DNA of 35,443 nucleotides from a virus. Below are positions 20,959 through 28,519 of this stretch, one piece after another. Under the pieces are notes generated by a model. It was not told the DNA's origin, searched no databases, and saw only the letters and a program-made list of their open reading frames with translations. Each line of letters opens with the position of its first letter. The stretch's first letter is position 1. Location of the stretch: the IMG/VR virus record IMGVR_UViG_3300028840_004191, positions 1-35,443 of that record. One strand, 5' to 3'. Position numbers and translations under genes: made by a program.

Positions 20959-21580
20959 CTATGTACTCCTCCGTATCTCCCGCGTCTTGTTCTATTGGGT
21001 CTATCTGCCACGATAGGCCAGCGGTTTCGGCTGCCGCCATTATGAGGGCATCCATTTTCACATAGTCCACGTATTCTTTTTCTTCGAGGCGTGGGCTGTA
21101 TATGTTGGGGTCGTTCCAGTCTATGCCAATGTCATTGTCTTCTTCGTCCTTAAGTCTTTTAACTGATTGAAGTGGGTCGCGGAGCATGGGATTTTCCTTT
21201 GTGCCTAACCTCATGCCGCATGGGGCCTTGTATATGAAGACGGGCTTAGTCTGGGTATATGTGTCGGCTTGATTTTCCACCCATCTCTGCCAGCGTATTG
21301 GTAGATTGTTGAGTTTCTGTATAACGAGGGTCGCGTATGCCGGTGTGCCCGCGTACTGGTTAGTGCGGTCCAGGTGTCTTATGAATACTTGGCTTATGTC
21401 CAGCTTCTCACGGAACTGGCGTTCCCCGGCTAGGTCACTCGTTTTCTTTTCCTCTCCTTGTTGAGCAGCATAAAGTAATGACTGAATATAATCAAGTCCA
21501 CCAGCACGTAGAGGAGTATGCCGCCGCTTATGGGTGATCCTATCATTATGTAGAGTATCAGGAAGTGCCCGAGGCCCCAT
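20897..21580 (-). CDS. Hypothetical protein upstream of the ATPase
   Basis: Up to 227 residues. The C-terminal 175 residues look genuine (FIRHLDRTNQYAGTPAYATL, LEEKEYVDYVKMDALIMAAA); the first 50 overlap the preceding membrane-protein gene in another frame and are low-quality (Arg/His-rich). No ATG, GTG or TTG is visible just after the previous stop at 21430, so the start is uncertain and may be non-canonical. No family recognised. Confidence 0.5.
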   Translation of the reverse strand: MGPRALPDTLHNDRITHKRRHTPLRAGGLDYIQSLLYAAQQGEEKKTSDLAGERQFREKLDISQVFIRHLDRTNQYAGTPAYATLVIQKLNNLPIRWQRWVENQADTYTQTKPVFIYKAPCGMRLGTKENPMLRDPLQSVKRLKDEEDNDIGIDWNDPNIYSPRLEEKEYVDYVKMDALIMAAAETAGLSWQIDPIEQDAGDTEEYIVERKKTPFRRPRISDTEGQG

Positions 21581-21771
21581 AGCAGTATGAAGCCTTGGTT
21601 TAGAGCTGTGAGGAGGTTGGGCCGTGGCTTGGGTTTGCCGATCTGTTCTACTGCTTTCTGTATATCTTCCTCGGTTACTTGGGGCTTGGGTAGGGCGTCT
21701 GGGTCGTAGTTCTCCCAGGGGTCGGCTTCCTCGCCTTTAAGAATCTTCTTGAAATCTTCTAGTAGTTTCAC
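21430..21771 (-). CDS. Two-span membrane protein
   Basis: A 113-residue protein with a soluble acidic/proline-rich N-terminal half (ENYDPDALPKPQVTEED) and two membrane segments at about 60-78 (GFILLWGLGHFLILYIMIG) and 83-103, ending in a basic KERKRKRVT tail. Probably anchors the assembly ATPase or joins the virion membrane. It overlaps the upstream gene by four bases. Confidence 0.6.
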   Translation of the reverse strand: MKLLEDFKKILKGEEADPWENYDPDALPKPQVTEEDIQKAVEQIGKPKPRPNLLTALNQGFILLWGLGHFLILYIMIGSPISGGILLYVLVDLIIFSHYFMLLNKERKRKRVT

Positions 21772-22187
21772 TCTAGTCCTAGCTCCTTGCGTTCTTGGTA
21801 TCTCTCGTATTCGCGTACCTTTTCTGCGCCTAAGATGCGGTCCAGTCTGCTGGGTTTCTCTGGTGGTGTCTCTATCTGTACGGGGATGCCCTTCATGGCG
21901 TTTTCTCCTCTTATGATGTTGTTCTGGCCTCTGCCGTCTATGCTGTTCACCAGTACGAGGTAGTTGTCTGTGAGTGCGTCCCAGAAACGTTTTTTATGTG
22001 TTACTACGTCGCGTCTGGTGAGTGCGTAGAGGACGGGTTTAAGGCTGCTGGGCATCTTCTCTGGGTTGACTATGTAGCTTAGAAGCCGTGTGTCCCATTC
22101 GCCTAAAGCCATGATGCTGGGTTTGGTCCCTAGCTGTGGAACCATCGTGGCGATCTGGCCTTCCGACTCTTCTTCGTATTCACTCAT
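21768..22187 (-). CDS. 139-residue hypothetical protein
   Basis: Soluble, charged protein with a central segment LVLVNSIDGRGQNNIIRGEN and a helical, basic C-terminal tail (RILGAEKVREYERYQERKEL). No family recognised. Co-transcribed with the ATPase. Confidence 0.55.
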   Translation of the reverse strand: MSEYEEESEGQIATMVPQLGTKPSIMALGEWDTRLLSYIVNPEKMPSSLKPVLYALTRRDVVTHKKRFWDALTDNYLVLVNSIDGRGQNNIIRGENAMKGIPVQIETPPEKPSRLDRILGAEKVREYERYQERKELGLE

Positions 22188-22188
22188 G

Positions 22189-22776
22189 TTAGAATCCCTT
22201 GAGTACCCCTAACCCCATAAGCACGTATGTTAAGCCGAACCCCGCTAGTATCCACGGTATTCGGTCCATTGTCTTGTCTACCCAGTTCTTGACTTCCTTG
22301 GCGGTGCCGAGGTTCGCAAGGTTGCTGAGATCTGCATCATATAGTACGCCCTCGGCTTTTACTTCATCAAACTTTGCTTGAATGTCTTTATTTGGTATGA
22401 AGGGTATGACTGTGACGGTGGTTCCTAAGTGTGTCTCGTCCACCCTCTCTTTGAGTGGTCTAGGTAGGCCGTCGTATCCTTTGTCTGTCCAGATATATCG
22501 TAGACATGATTCAAGATCAGTGACAACCTCCTCTTCTTCATCTCCCTCTTTCCTGATGTAGCTTACTATGGGGGTTCCCTCTACGGCTAGGAAGCGGGTG
22601 ACTTTCTCCGACCAGCCTGGACCTAGTTTGAAGAAGCGGTACAGTATGCCGTCGTGTTTCTTGCAGTATATGATTTCCTCTGATTCCTTGTCCACTTTTA
22701 GTGTGGTGAAGCGGTGGTCCTCCGGGTTGAGAAGCATAACCTCTTTCTTTTGTCCAGTTTTTCTTAGGTTAACCAT
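22189..22776 (-). CDS. C-tail-anchored protein of the ATPase operon
   Basis: A 195-residue, mostly soluble protein with beta-rich N-terminal part (VMLLNPEDHRFTTLKV, EIIYCKKHDGILYRFFKLG) and one membrane helix at about 173-193 (IPWILAGFGLTYVLMGLGVL). The soluble part would be cytoplasmic. No family recognised. Confidence 0.55.
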   Translation of the reverse strand: MVNLRKTGQKKEVMLLNPEDHRFTTLKVDKESEEIIYCKKHDGILYRFFKLGPGWSEKVTRFLAVEGTPIVSYIRKEGDEEEEVVTDLESCLRYIWTDKGYDGLPRPLKERVDETHLGTTVTVIPFIPNKDIQAKFDEVKAEGVLYDADLSNLANLGTAKEVKNWVDKTMDRIPWILAGFGLTYVLMGLGVLKGF

Positions 22777-22900
22777 TCTTGTTTTTCTCCAAGTAGTCTT
22801 TTAGGAACTTGTTGACGATCCCAGAAACGTTGATGTGTGGCTTCGCTTTGAGTTGCTGGTCGAGGTCTGTGTCTATGGTTATGGTGCGCTGGGTCTTCAT
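22769..22900 (-). CDS. Ribbon-helix-helix transcriptional regulator
   Basis: A 43-residue protein: RTITIDTDLDQQLKAKPHIN gives the DNA-contacting strand and first helix, VSGIVNKFLKDYLEKN the second, the standard Arc/CopG layout with 'NVS' at the turn. ATG at 22900 is chosen over upstream codons because the palindrome at 22923 lies 23 bp away. It is first in the ATPase operon and is a good candidate to bind the GTATAAATATTTATAC family of sites; this is inference. Confidence 0.7.
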   Translation of the reverse strand: MKTQRTITIDTDLDQQLKAKPHINVSGIVNKFLKDYLEKNKNG

Positions 22901-22922
22901 CAAATAATCATACGTATTATAA

Positions 22923-22938
22923 GTATAAATACTTATAC
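22923..22938. promoter_or_regulatory. GTATAAA palindrome, site 4 (divergent promoter)
   Basis: GTATAA-ATAC-TTATAC centred between the RHH gene (start 22900, minus) and the gene at 22956 (plus). Flanking bases extend a second symmetry, AAGTAT-AA-ATACTT. Likely controls both directions and would give the RHH protein autoregulation. Confidence 0.7.
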
Positions 22939-22955
22939 CAATATAGTTTAGTTTG

Positions 22956-23306
22956 ATGAACAGCCACTTTACGCCAGACAATTACCAAAGAAAAGATAAA
23001 AGAAGCATAACAAGCGAAAAAAGTGAAAGATCTGATGACCTGCTCAAAAACCAGCCTCGGGTCAAGATATGGACTGTAACGTTGTTTCAGCCGAAGCCTA
23101 GGGACAGGATAATTCATTATCTTGTGAGTTCGGAAAAGGTGCTTGACACTAAGAAGGTGGCTGAACGCATGGCTGAACTCTACGGTATGAACGTCTACCT
23201 TTATGGTAGCCTCTTTAACTTCTTTGAGGTCTATCTGGAGACTGCCGTTGAGTTCCATGTTGTAGAGCGTGTTACGTTACAGGTGTTGAGTGAGTTTGAT
23301 GCTTAA
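22956..23306 (+). CDS. 116-residue hypothetical protein
   Basis: Basic disordered N terminus (DNYQRKDKRSITSEKSERSDD) then an alpha/beta domain (VKIWTVTLFQPKPRDRIIHYL, KKVAERMAELYGMNVYLYG). No family recognised. ATG at 22956 is preferred to the TTG before it. It overlaps the following membrane-protein gene by 17 bases. Confidence 0.55.
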   Translation: MNSHFTPDNYQRKDKRSITSEKSERSDDLLKNQPRVKIWTVTLFQPKPRDRIIHYLVSSEKVLDTKKVAERMAELYGMNVYLYGSLFNFFEVYLETAVEFHVVERVTLQVLSEFDA

Positions 23307-23916
23307 CTATGGCTATGTTCAACTGGCTCAGTGGTTCCAGCTCTTCCTGTGGTTCAACCTTTATCACTCAAGGATCAAGCTAGAGGAATGGTATTATGAG
23401 GGTCTGTACTATGTCGGTTTGTTGTTGGCTGGCTGCGTGGTGTGGTGGCTTAAGCCTACCTTTGGCTATGTCTCGCCCTGGATATTGTCACAGTACATAT
23501 TATTCCTCTGGGGCTCGATGATCGTCTACAGGTGGAGGTTCGGGTTCAAACAGGCTTTATGTTTAAGTTTCTTAACTGTCTTTCTTAACAGCTTCTTCTG
23601 GGAACTGTTTTATCATATTCATGAGTTTCAGATATGGCTACCTCAGAGCCTCGGTTTTGAGTGGTGGTATGTGCGGCTGCCCCAGTGGATCAGGGTTCTC
23701 CCCGCGTTCTTCCTGGTTAATAACTTTGAGGTACGGGATACACGGTTTCTAGGGTTGGGGCTGGTAGGAAGCTTCATATTGACTTATCTGCGGTTCGTGT
23801 ATCATGTTCGTTGGGTGGGGTTTATGCCATTTCATAGGGCTTTTTGTCTGGCTACGCTGATAACTACAATTTATATTAGTTCAGATAAAATGGTTAAGGT
23901 GAAGGAGCTTGGGTAG
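23290..23916 (+). CDS. Polytopic membrane protein
   Basis: A 208-residue protein with about five or six hydrophobic segments, rich in Trp, Phe and Tyr (YYVGLLLAGCVVWWL, ILSQYILFLWGSMIVY, ALCLSFLTVFLNSFFW). FFWELFYHIHEFQIWLPQSL and VRLPQWIRVLPAFFLV are striking aromatic loops. It broadly resembles the membrane protein at 28499 in size and composition; homology is unproven. May be a glycan or lipid-handling membrane enzyme, or a virion membrane protein. Confidence 0.55.
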   Translation: MSLMLNYGYVQLAQWFQLFLWFNLYHSRIKLEEWYYEGLYYVGLLLAGCVVWWLKPTFGYVSPWILSQYILFLWGSMIVYRWRFGFKQALCLSFLTVFLNSFFWELFYHIHEFQIWLPQSLGFEWWYVRLPQWIRVLPAFFLVNNFEVRDTRFLGLGLVGSFILTYLRFVYHVRWVGFMPFHRAFCLATLITTIYISSDKMVKVKELG

Positions 23917-24262
23917 AAGTAACAACTTGGCTTTGACGCTTACATTCATTCTCTGCATGATCGCGTTCTTCGTCTACAACACGGACGCCGACCTACAGAT
24001 AACAACCGAGTACCTGAATCTGTTACCCTCAATGATATTCCTGGTCATAACTCTATACGCCGCCAAGAATAGCCGCGGGGCTCCACAGGTAGGGGCATGT
24101 TTCTTCGTCGGCGTCGCCCTTGCCTACCTAGCTGCTAACCTGAACACCGCTGGGGCGATCATCCCGACATGGCTGGTGAACTGGGGCTGCACCCTCAACT
24201 ATCTACAAGCCGTACTCATCATAGCATCCACAGGTTTCGGGATTCTCTTCATGAAGGATTAA
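23909..24262 (+). CDS. Four-span membrane protein (TTG start)
   Basis: A 117-residue protein, hydrophobic segments at about 8-24, 38-52, 61-77 and 99-115 (for example ALTLTFILCMIAFFVY and SMIFLVITLYAA). TTG at 23909 overlaps the preceding TAG region by 8 bases. It lies immediately upstream of the candidate coat-protein promoter. Candidate minor virion membrane protein. Confidence 0.6.
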   Translation: MGRSNNLALTLTFILCMIAFFVYNTDADLQITTEYLNLLPSMIFLVITLYAAKNSRGAPQVGACFFVGVALAYLAANLNTAGAIIPTWLVNWGCTLNYLQAVLIIASTGFGILFMKD

Positions 24263-24263
24263 C

Positions 24264-24296
24264 ACTTATATACATAGGTATAACAATTTATACTCA
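24264..24296 (+). promoter_or_regulatory. Promoter with TATA box and GTATAAA palindrome, site 5
   Basis: TTATATA at about 24266-24272 is a TATA box about 28 bp before ATG 24297, implying a leaderless or nearly leaderless mRNA. GTATAA-CAAT-TTATAC (24278-24293) lies between TATA box and ATG, over the expected transcription start. This placement argues for an operator function of the palindrome independent of the TATA box. Confidence 0.65.
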
Positions 24297-24523
24297 ATGG
24301 CACTAGGAGATGAAAAACTATAGCTGGTGTAGCCAACTCGATCACTAGGAGTCCGGTGTTCGTGTTCCTCATCGTCATGTTCGTCGGCGTCATCCTGTGG
24401 CAGATGGATGCGATGGTCAGCTTCGCTGACGCGATCTACGATGGGCTCAACTCGGCATTCGGTTTCTTCCCTGTGGTCGCCATCGTAGGCGCGTTAGCTT
24501 ACTTGGGTGGAAGGAGTAGATAA
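24297..24523 (+). CDS. Candidate major coat protein, two membrane helices, frame interrupted near the start
   Basis: From the promoter-proximal ATG the frame reads MALGDEKL and stops at TAG (24321-24323). The neighbouring frame, open from 24314 to TAA 24521-24523, encodes TIAGVANSITRSPVF, a membrane helix (VFLIVMFVGVILWQM), a short loop (DAMVSFADAIYDGLNSAFG) and a second helix (FFPVVAIVGALAYLGG) ending in GGRSR. Joined by a -1 shift on the A5 run, this gives 75 residues, close in size and layout to fusellovirus VP1/VP3 coat proteins. Alternatives are an ATA start at 24320 overlapping the TAG as ATAG, a GTG further in, or a missing A in the sequence. Coat role is inferred from layout and position. 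Confidence 0.5.
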
Positions 24524-24549
24524 GCTCCTCCCATTCCTCTAGGCTGACC

Positions 24550-24562
24550 GTACCCCTTTTTT
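24550..24562 (+). terminator. T-rich terminator candidate
   Basis: A pyrimidine-rich stretch ending in a run of six or more T (CCCCTTTTTTG) follows the candidate coat protein and precedes the next promoter. U-rich tracts terminate archaeal transcription. Confidence 0.4.
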
Positions 24563-24570
24563 GATTAAAT

Positions 24571-24588
24571 AGTATAAATATTTATACT
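24571..24588. promoter_or_regulatory. GTATAAA palindrome, site 6 (perfect 18 bp)
   Basis: AGTATAAATATTTATACT is a perfect 18-bp palindrome, 23 bp before the ATG at 24612, at the TATA-box position of the structural operon that follows. It is the best match to the consensus in the window. Confidence 0.75.
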
Positions 24589-24611
24589 GTTTAACCTGTT
24601 TCTGTATATGT

Positions 24612-24779
24612 ATGGGTAAACGTAACCACGTGGGAGAACTCTACACGCGGGTAGTCCCTAAGCCGATACGGAAACACACGAACAAGATCATCAAGAAGAA
24701 GCCAGCGGAGAAGGGCAAGAAGATCCTGTCAGACAAGATTGACCGGGTTCTCTGGGGTAAGAAGAAACGGAGGCGTTAA
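24612..24779 (+). CDS. 55-residue basic protein
   Basis: Lys/Arg-rich throughout (KPIRKHTNKIIKKKPAEKGK, VLWGKKKRRR). First gene of the structural operon. Likely binds DNA, perhaps packaging the genome like the small basic VP2 of fuselloviruses; inferred from charge and location only. Confidence 0.55.
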   Translation: MGKRNHVGELYTRVVPKPIRKHTNKIIKKKPAEKGKKILSDKIDRVLWGKKKRRR

Positions 24780-24780
24780 A

Positions 24781-25074
24781 GTGCCCCGAAAGTCACCGTA
24801 CCGCCACCCAGTCACAGGCCACTACCGAGATGGCAAACGGATAGACAGCTATGAACGTGGGAAAGGCGATAAGCCTAAGATACCCCATAAAGTAGGAAAC
24901 CCACGTCGAGGCGGGGACCCTGGGTTTAATGTATCGTTCTATTTCCCAGATGGTAGAGAAACCTACAACGTAGGAGGTGGCACCTTGACGGGTGCGCTGC
25001 GAGAAGCCGTTAAACGGATTCAGAGGCCGATGGTGCCCACACACGCCCAGATAAGGAGGTTAGGGCGTGACTAA
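24781..25074 (+). CDS. 97-residue basic hypothetical protein (GTG start)
   Basis: Basic, glycine-rich N-terminal half (PRKSPYRHPVTGHYRDGKRI) and a small alpha/beta segment (FNVSFYFPDGRETYNVGGG, ALREAVKRIQ). GTG at 24781 follows the previous stop by one base; an upstream TTG would overlap that gene. Function unknown. Confidence 0.5.
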   Translation: MPRKSPYRHPVTGHYRDGKRIDSYERGKGDKPKIPHKVGNPRRGGDPGFNVSFYFPDGRETYNVGGGTLTGALREAVKRIQRPMVPTHAQIRRLGRD

Positions 25075-25321
25075 GTTACGGTTTCAAATGGTACTTGTGA
25101 GTTCTGTAGTTATGTTTGCTAGTTATTTGATTCTTCTATGTACGTTTTTTAGTGCATATCTTAGCCCCATAAAGACCGTTATCGTGGACATCAACGGCAT
25201 AGGAGAGGCAAACATAGAGCTTGCTTTCTTGTTGGCTTCAATTCCATGTGTCATCTATTATCTTATTAACCTGAAGTGGAGTAGCAAGAAAAAGATGATG
25301 TGGGTGAGTCTGGATGAGTAA
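25067..25321 (+). CDS. Two-span membrane protein (GTG start)
   Basis: An 84-residue protein with hydrophobic segments at about 7-28 (MVLVSSVVMFASYLILLCTF) and 46-64 (IELAFLLASIPCVIYYLIN), separated by a short external loop and followed by a basic tail. Overlaps both neighbours by eight bases. Possible minor virion membrane protein. Confidence 0.55.
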   Translation: MTKLRFQMVLVSSVVMFASYLILLCTFFSAYLSPIKTVIVDINGIGEANIELAFLLASIPCVIYYLINLKWSSKKKMMWVSLDE

Positions 25322-27020
25322 AGCTAAGTATGTGGACCCCACCACGGGGAAGCCGTTACACAGCACCAAGACCAAGCCAGCGGAGAAAACGAAGCCTTCA
25401 AAGAAAAGCAAGGTAGTTGGAAAATACTATGACCCTACCACGGGGAAGCCTCTTTATAGCACCAAACCCACTACCCAGCCTATTACCTCAACAACTAAAC
25501 CAGTGGTTGTTAAGGATCTCAATAATGATCTTAACCAGCTCAAGAATGATGCAAATAGGCTACAATCACAAATCGGGCAGACTAAGACTCAACAGGCTGA
25601 GTTAAAGAATACTATAAAACAGATCGAGATAGCACGAAACCAATTATTTACCCAGAAACAGACCATATCGAACATCAAGAAGACAGCTAAAAAAGTGGAG
25701 AAGCTGAAAGAGGAAATAAAAAAGAAGCTAGAGAAAGAGAAGAGGCCACGCGGCTCATGGTATGGCGAACGCCCTACAATAGATTTCCATGAACTCACTC
25801 AGACACTCTACAAGAAGTCCAAGTATCCCTCGAAGGCTGAGATAAGGAAAGCCCTGGAAGAAAAAGGCTTGGCGGCTAAGGAAGACTTCAAGCCCAAGAC
25901 CGTTGGTGAAGCATTAACTCGTCTAGCCTATGCGACGGCTGAGATGATAGAGGGTGGTGTAACTGAGGCGACGCTGGGGCTTGCCTATGATCCAAAGTCA
26001 AATGAACGGCCTTTAGCCTTACCTCTTCAAGTAGCTGGTGGTATAGCCACACCTACGGCTCTGGATTATGCGTTTGGTGCCGTACTGGCTAAGCTGGGTA
26101 TCACCAAGAAGGGCAGAAAGTTAATCAACAAAATTAAGGATCTAATCGACAAGGGCGACGATATACCCAAGGGGCTCACACTAGATGAGGTACGTCAATG
26201 GGAGAAAATGTGTGGCGAAAGCGGTATATCTACCAATTACCTCCGAACCGTGAAAGGCAAGAAAACACTGAAAACAATTCAAGAAGTGGCTGAATACTAT
26301 GAGAAGAACCCAGCCCACTTCACAGCCGGGGCTGCCTATGTTCCACCTGAACAAATATTCTATGATGAGATCATAAACAATCTAGGCTGGGACGACGACA
26401 TCTACATAGACTTCCTGAAAACCTATGGTGATGGACTCAACATAGATAAAAACTATCTCGCTGGTGTATTGCTTCGCGTAAGCATTAACGACGCCGTTAA
26501 AGTCCTAGACAACACAGCCATAGACATACCGGAAGATTACAAGGACCGCCCCGCCTCACCGGGCTTAGTGCCTAGAGAGGAAACTAAAACGATTCCAGAG
26601 ACAGGCATAGGTGAAGAACAGTTACCAGAGGAAACCCCAGAGCAGGCTCCCACCCCCCCAATAGAGATAACTAAGCAGACGCCGGAACAGACACCAAAGC
26701 AGATACCCGAACAAGTCCTTGAGCAAACAACAGCCCCGCTGGAGGAACCTACCGACACACCTGAACCACTCCCAGTCACAATGTCAATTCCATTATCTAA
26801 GAGGGAGCAGGAGAAACGCCGTGAGATGAATCTAAGTTTCTTCATGGGCTCAAAGGCGGTTTACGTTGTAACTTATGGTTATCCCCGTGGGAAGGGTGAC
26901 AGCGTGACGGTGGAGGCCCGCAGCCTGCCTGACGCGATGAACACGGCTCAACGAGTCAAATCACCGACGCGGTATCTGCCGAACTTTGTGGATATTAAAC
27001 TCTTGAAGGGGAAGGGATGA
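25314..27020 (+). CDS. Large coiled-coil structural protein with N-terminal repeats
   Basis: A 568-residue protein. Two N-terminal repeats of KY(V/Y)DPTTGKPL(H/Y)STK lie at about residues 4-20 and 37-55. Residues about 70-145 form a long coiled coil (DLNQLKNDANRLQSQIGQ, then a KKVEKLKEEIKKKLEKE stretch). A central globular part contains a weakly hydrophobic segment (PLQVAGGIATPTALDYAFGAV). Residues about 440-500 are Pro/Glu/Gln-rich low complexity (PEQTPKQIPEQVLEQ), and the end is a compact domain. The repeats and coiled coil suggest an internal or tail scaffold protein. No family recognised. Confidence 0.55.
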   Translation: MSKAKYVDPTTGKPLHSTKTKPAEKTKPSKKSKVVGKYYDPTTGKPLYSTKPTTQPITSTTKPVVVKDLNNDLNQLKNDANRLQSQIGQTKTQQAELKNTIKQIEIARNQLFTQKQTISNIKKTAKKVEKLKEEIKKKLEKEKRPRGSWYGERPTIDFHELTQTLYKKSKYPSKAEIRKALEEKGLAAKEDFKPKTVGEALTRLAYATAEMIEGGVTEATLGLAYDPKSNERPLALPLQVAGGIATPTALDYAFGAVLAKLGITKKGRKLINKIKDLIDKGDDIPKGLTLDEVRQWEKMCGESGISTNYLRTVKGKKTLKTIQEVAEYYEKNPAHFTAGAAYVPPEQIFYDEIINNLGWDDDIYIDFLKTYGDGLNIDKNYLAGVLLRVSINDAVKVLDNTAIDIPEDYKDRPASPGLVPREETKTIPETGIGEEQLPEETPEQAPTPPIEITKQTPEQTPKQIPEQVLEQTTAPLEEPTDTPEPLPVTMSIPLSKREQEKRREMNLSFFMGSKAVYVVTYGYPRGKGDSVTVEARSLPDAMNTAQRVKSPTRYLPNFVDIKLLKGKG

Positions 27021-28519
27021 GGAAACAGGCACTCGTAGCGATACTGGTTTTCAGCCTATTCGCTACTTTGGTGAGTGCCGATATCATAGATTACTATGGA
27101 ATAGATAACTATAGTTCGGCTGGCACACTTGACGGAAACCACCCCTCAGCAGATGATGATGAGTCGGCTTATGGTCAAAGCTTTAACGCTACGCAGACCA
27201 TGGACCTCACAAGCGTCTGGTTCTACCTCAACAAGTTCGGAAACCCTGCTGGTAACGCCCACGCTATCCTCTACGGACACAACGGAGTCTACGGGACCAG
27301 CAGCACACCAAACGCCACAGCCCTCGCCACATCCGATAACTTCAATGTAGCTACGTTGAACGGCACCGCAACCCTAAGAGAGTTCATATTTACCGGAGCA
27401 AACATCAGAGAATTACAGGCAGGAACACAATACTGTATAGCCCTAGTTATGCCCGCCGCAGGAATAGATAACGCCAACTATGTTCGTATTATGTCAGACG
27501 GTACAGCACCCACCCACAGCGGAAATGCCTTCTACTATGATAACGCGGCCTGGCACGCATACAACACTCAGGACACCATATTCTACATGTTTGACCCCAC
27601 AGCCGTAGCCCCTGAACACATAGCAAACATAAGTGATACTACCTTCAGGAGAGATGAAGCGGGTTGGGTAAACATAACGGTGCGGGACTGGAACCACATA
27701 GCGAACCTCGATTACATGGAGATCCAGGTAAACACCACCGGGGACGCTGAGAGCTTCACCCTCCGATGGACGCGGGCTACAGGTATTTTCTCAGAGCAGA
27801 GCGACCCCAATGATATTTGTCTGCTCAACACATCAACGCGGGTAGACATAAACCCCTGGACGGCCCAGATATGCTTCAACTTTACAATGACCGGGGGCAC
27901 ATCCGGGTACTGCGATGTACGAGCCTACACTATAGACAACGCTACACTAACAGACACAGACATCTATGCCAGCCAGTTCGAGTTCGTCTACTATAGCTGG
28001 GATGAACAGGTCTATGAGTGGATAGACAGCGCGTTTAGCCAGTTCGGGGTCTATAACTATATGACCCAGATCACGGCGTTCCTGAACGGGTTATCAGCGT
28101 ATTTCAATGACAGCCTAACCCACCTACTCGCCCTTGTGGTACAGCAGTTCAGGGTTATAACGAATGTCTACAACTTCGCCGTATTCTGGATCACAGAGCT
28201 CATCGGAGTCGCCCTCGACTTTAGCGTGTTCTACCAGAGCGTACTAGATGGGACGAGTGGCTGGGGCACAGGCATAGGCGACTTCTGGGAGGTACTGGAG
28301 TACGACCTGTGGGCTCCGATTGTGCCGTTGATGCTGTTCCTCTGGTGGATGGAGAGCCTGGCTAAACGTGGGGCGCAGACGGTAGGCGGGGAGCTACAGG
28401 TATTCATCAACGACATGAACACCGCGATAAGCATATTAAGTTACTTCGTGTCCATGTTCAGTCTTGTGGTGAACACAATAATAGACAGGGCATACGGGCT
28501 ATTTGATGCCATAGTCTAA
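27017..28519 (+). CDS. Large secreted adhesin-like protein with C-terminal membrane segments
   Basis: A 500-residue protein. Signal peptide (LVAILVFSLFATLVSA, 1-22). Residues about 45-190 resemble a jelly-roll domain common in secreted archaeal and bacterial proteins: GQSFNATQTMDLTSVWFYL, AILYGHNGVYGTS, AGTQYCIALVMPAAG, PTHSGNAFYYDNAAW. A second beta-sandwich follows (NISDTTFRRDEAGWVNITV). The last 150 residues have three or four hydrophobic segments (FAVFWITELIGVALDF, VPLMLFLWWMESL, SILSYFVSMFSLVVNTII). Many N-x-S/T sites. Probable virion attachment protein; inferred from structure and position after the coat genes. Confidence 0.65.
   Translation: MRKQALVAILVFSLFATLVSADIIDYYGIDNYSSAGTLDGNHPSADDDESAYGQSFNATQTMDLTSVWFYLNKFGNPAGNAHAILYGHNGVYGTSSTPNATALATSDNFNVATLNGTATLREFIFTGANIRELQAGTQYCIALVMPAAGIDNANYVRIMSDGTAPTHSGNAFYYDNAAWHAYNTQDTIFYMFDPTAVAPEHIANISDTTFRRDEAGWVNITVRDWNHIANLDYMEIQVNTTGDAESFTLRWTRATGIFSEQSDPNDICLLNTSTRVDINPWTAQICFNFTMTGGTSGYCDVRAYTIDNATLTDTDIYASQFEFVYYSWDEQVYEWIDSAFSQFGVYNYMTQITAFLNGLSAYFNDSLTHLLALVVQQFRVITNVYNFAVFWITELIGVALDFSVFYQSVLDGTSGWGTGIGDFWEVLEYDLWAPIVPLMLFLWWMESLAKRGAQTVGGELQVFINDMNTAISILSYFVSMFSLVVNTIIDRAYGLFDAIV

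Noticed and set aside
25589-26845. Minus-strand frames within the large coiled-coil gene
   Set aside because: Low-complexity antisense readings (Ser/Gly/Cys/Val- or Phe/Ser-rich) of repetitive coding sequence with no promoter or ribosome site.
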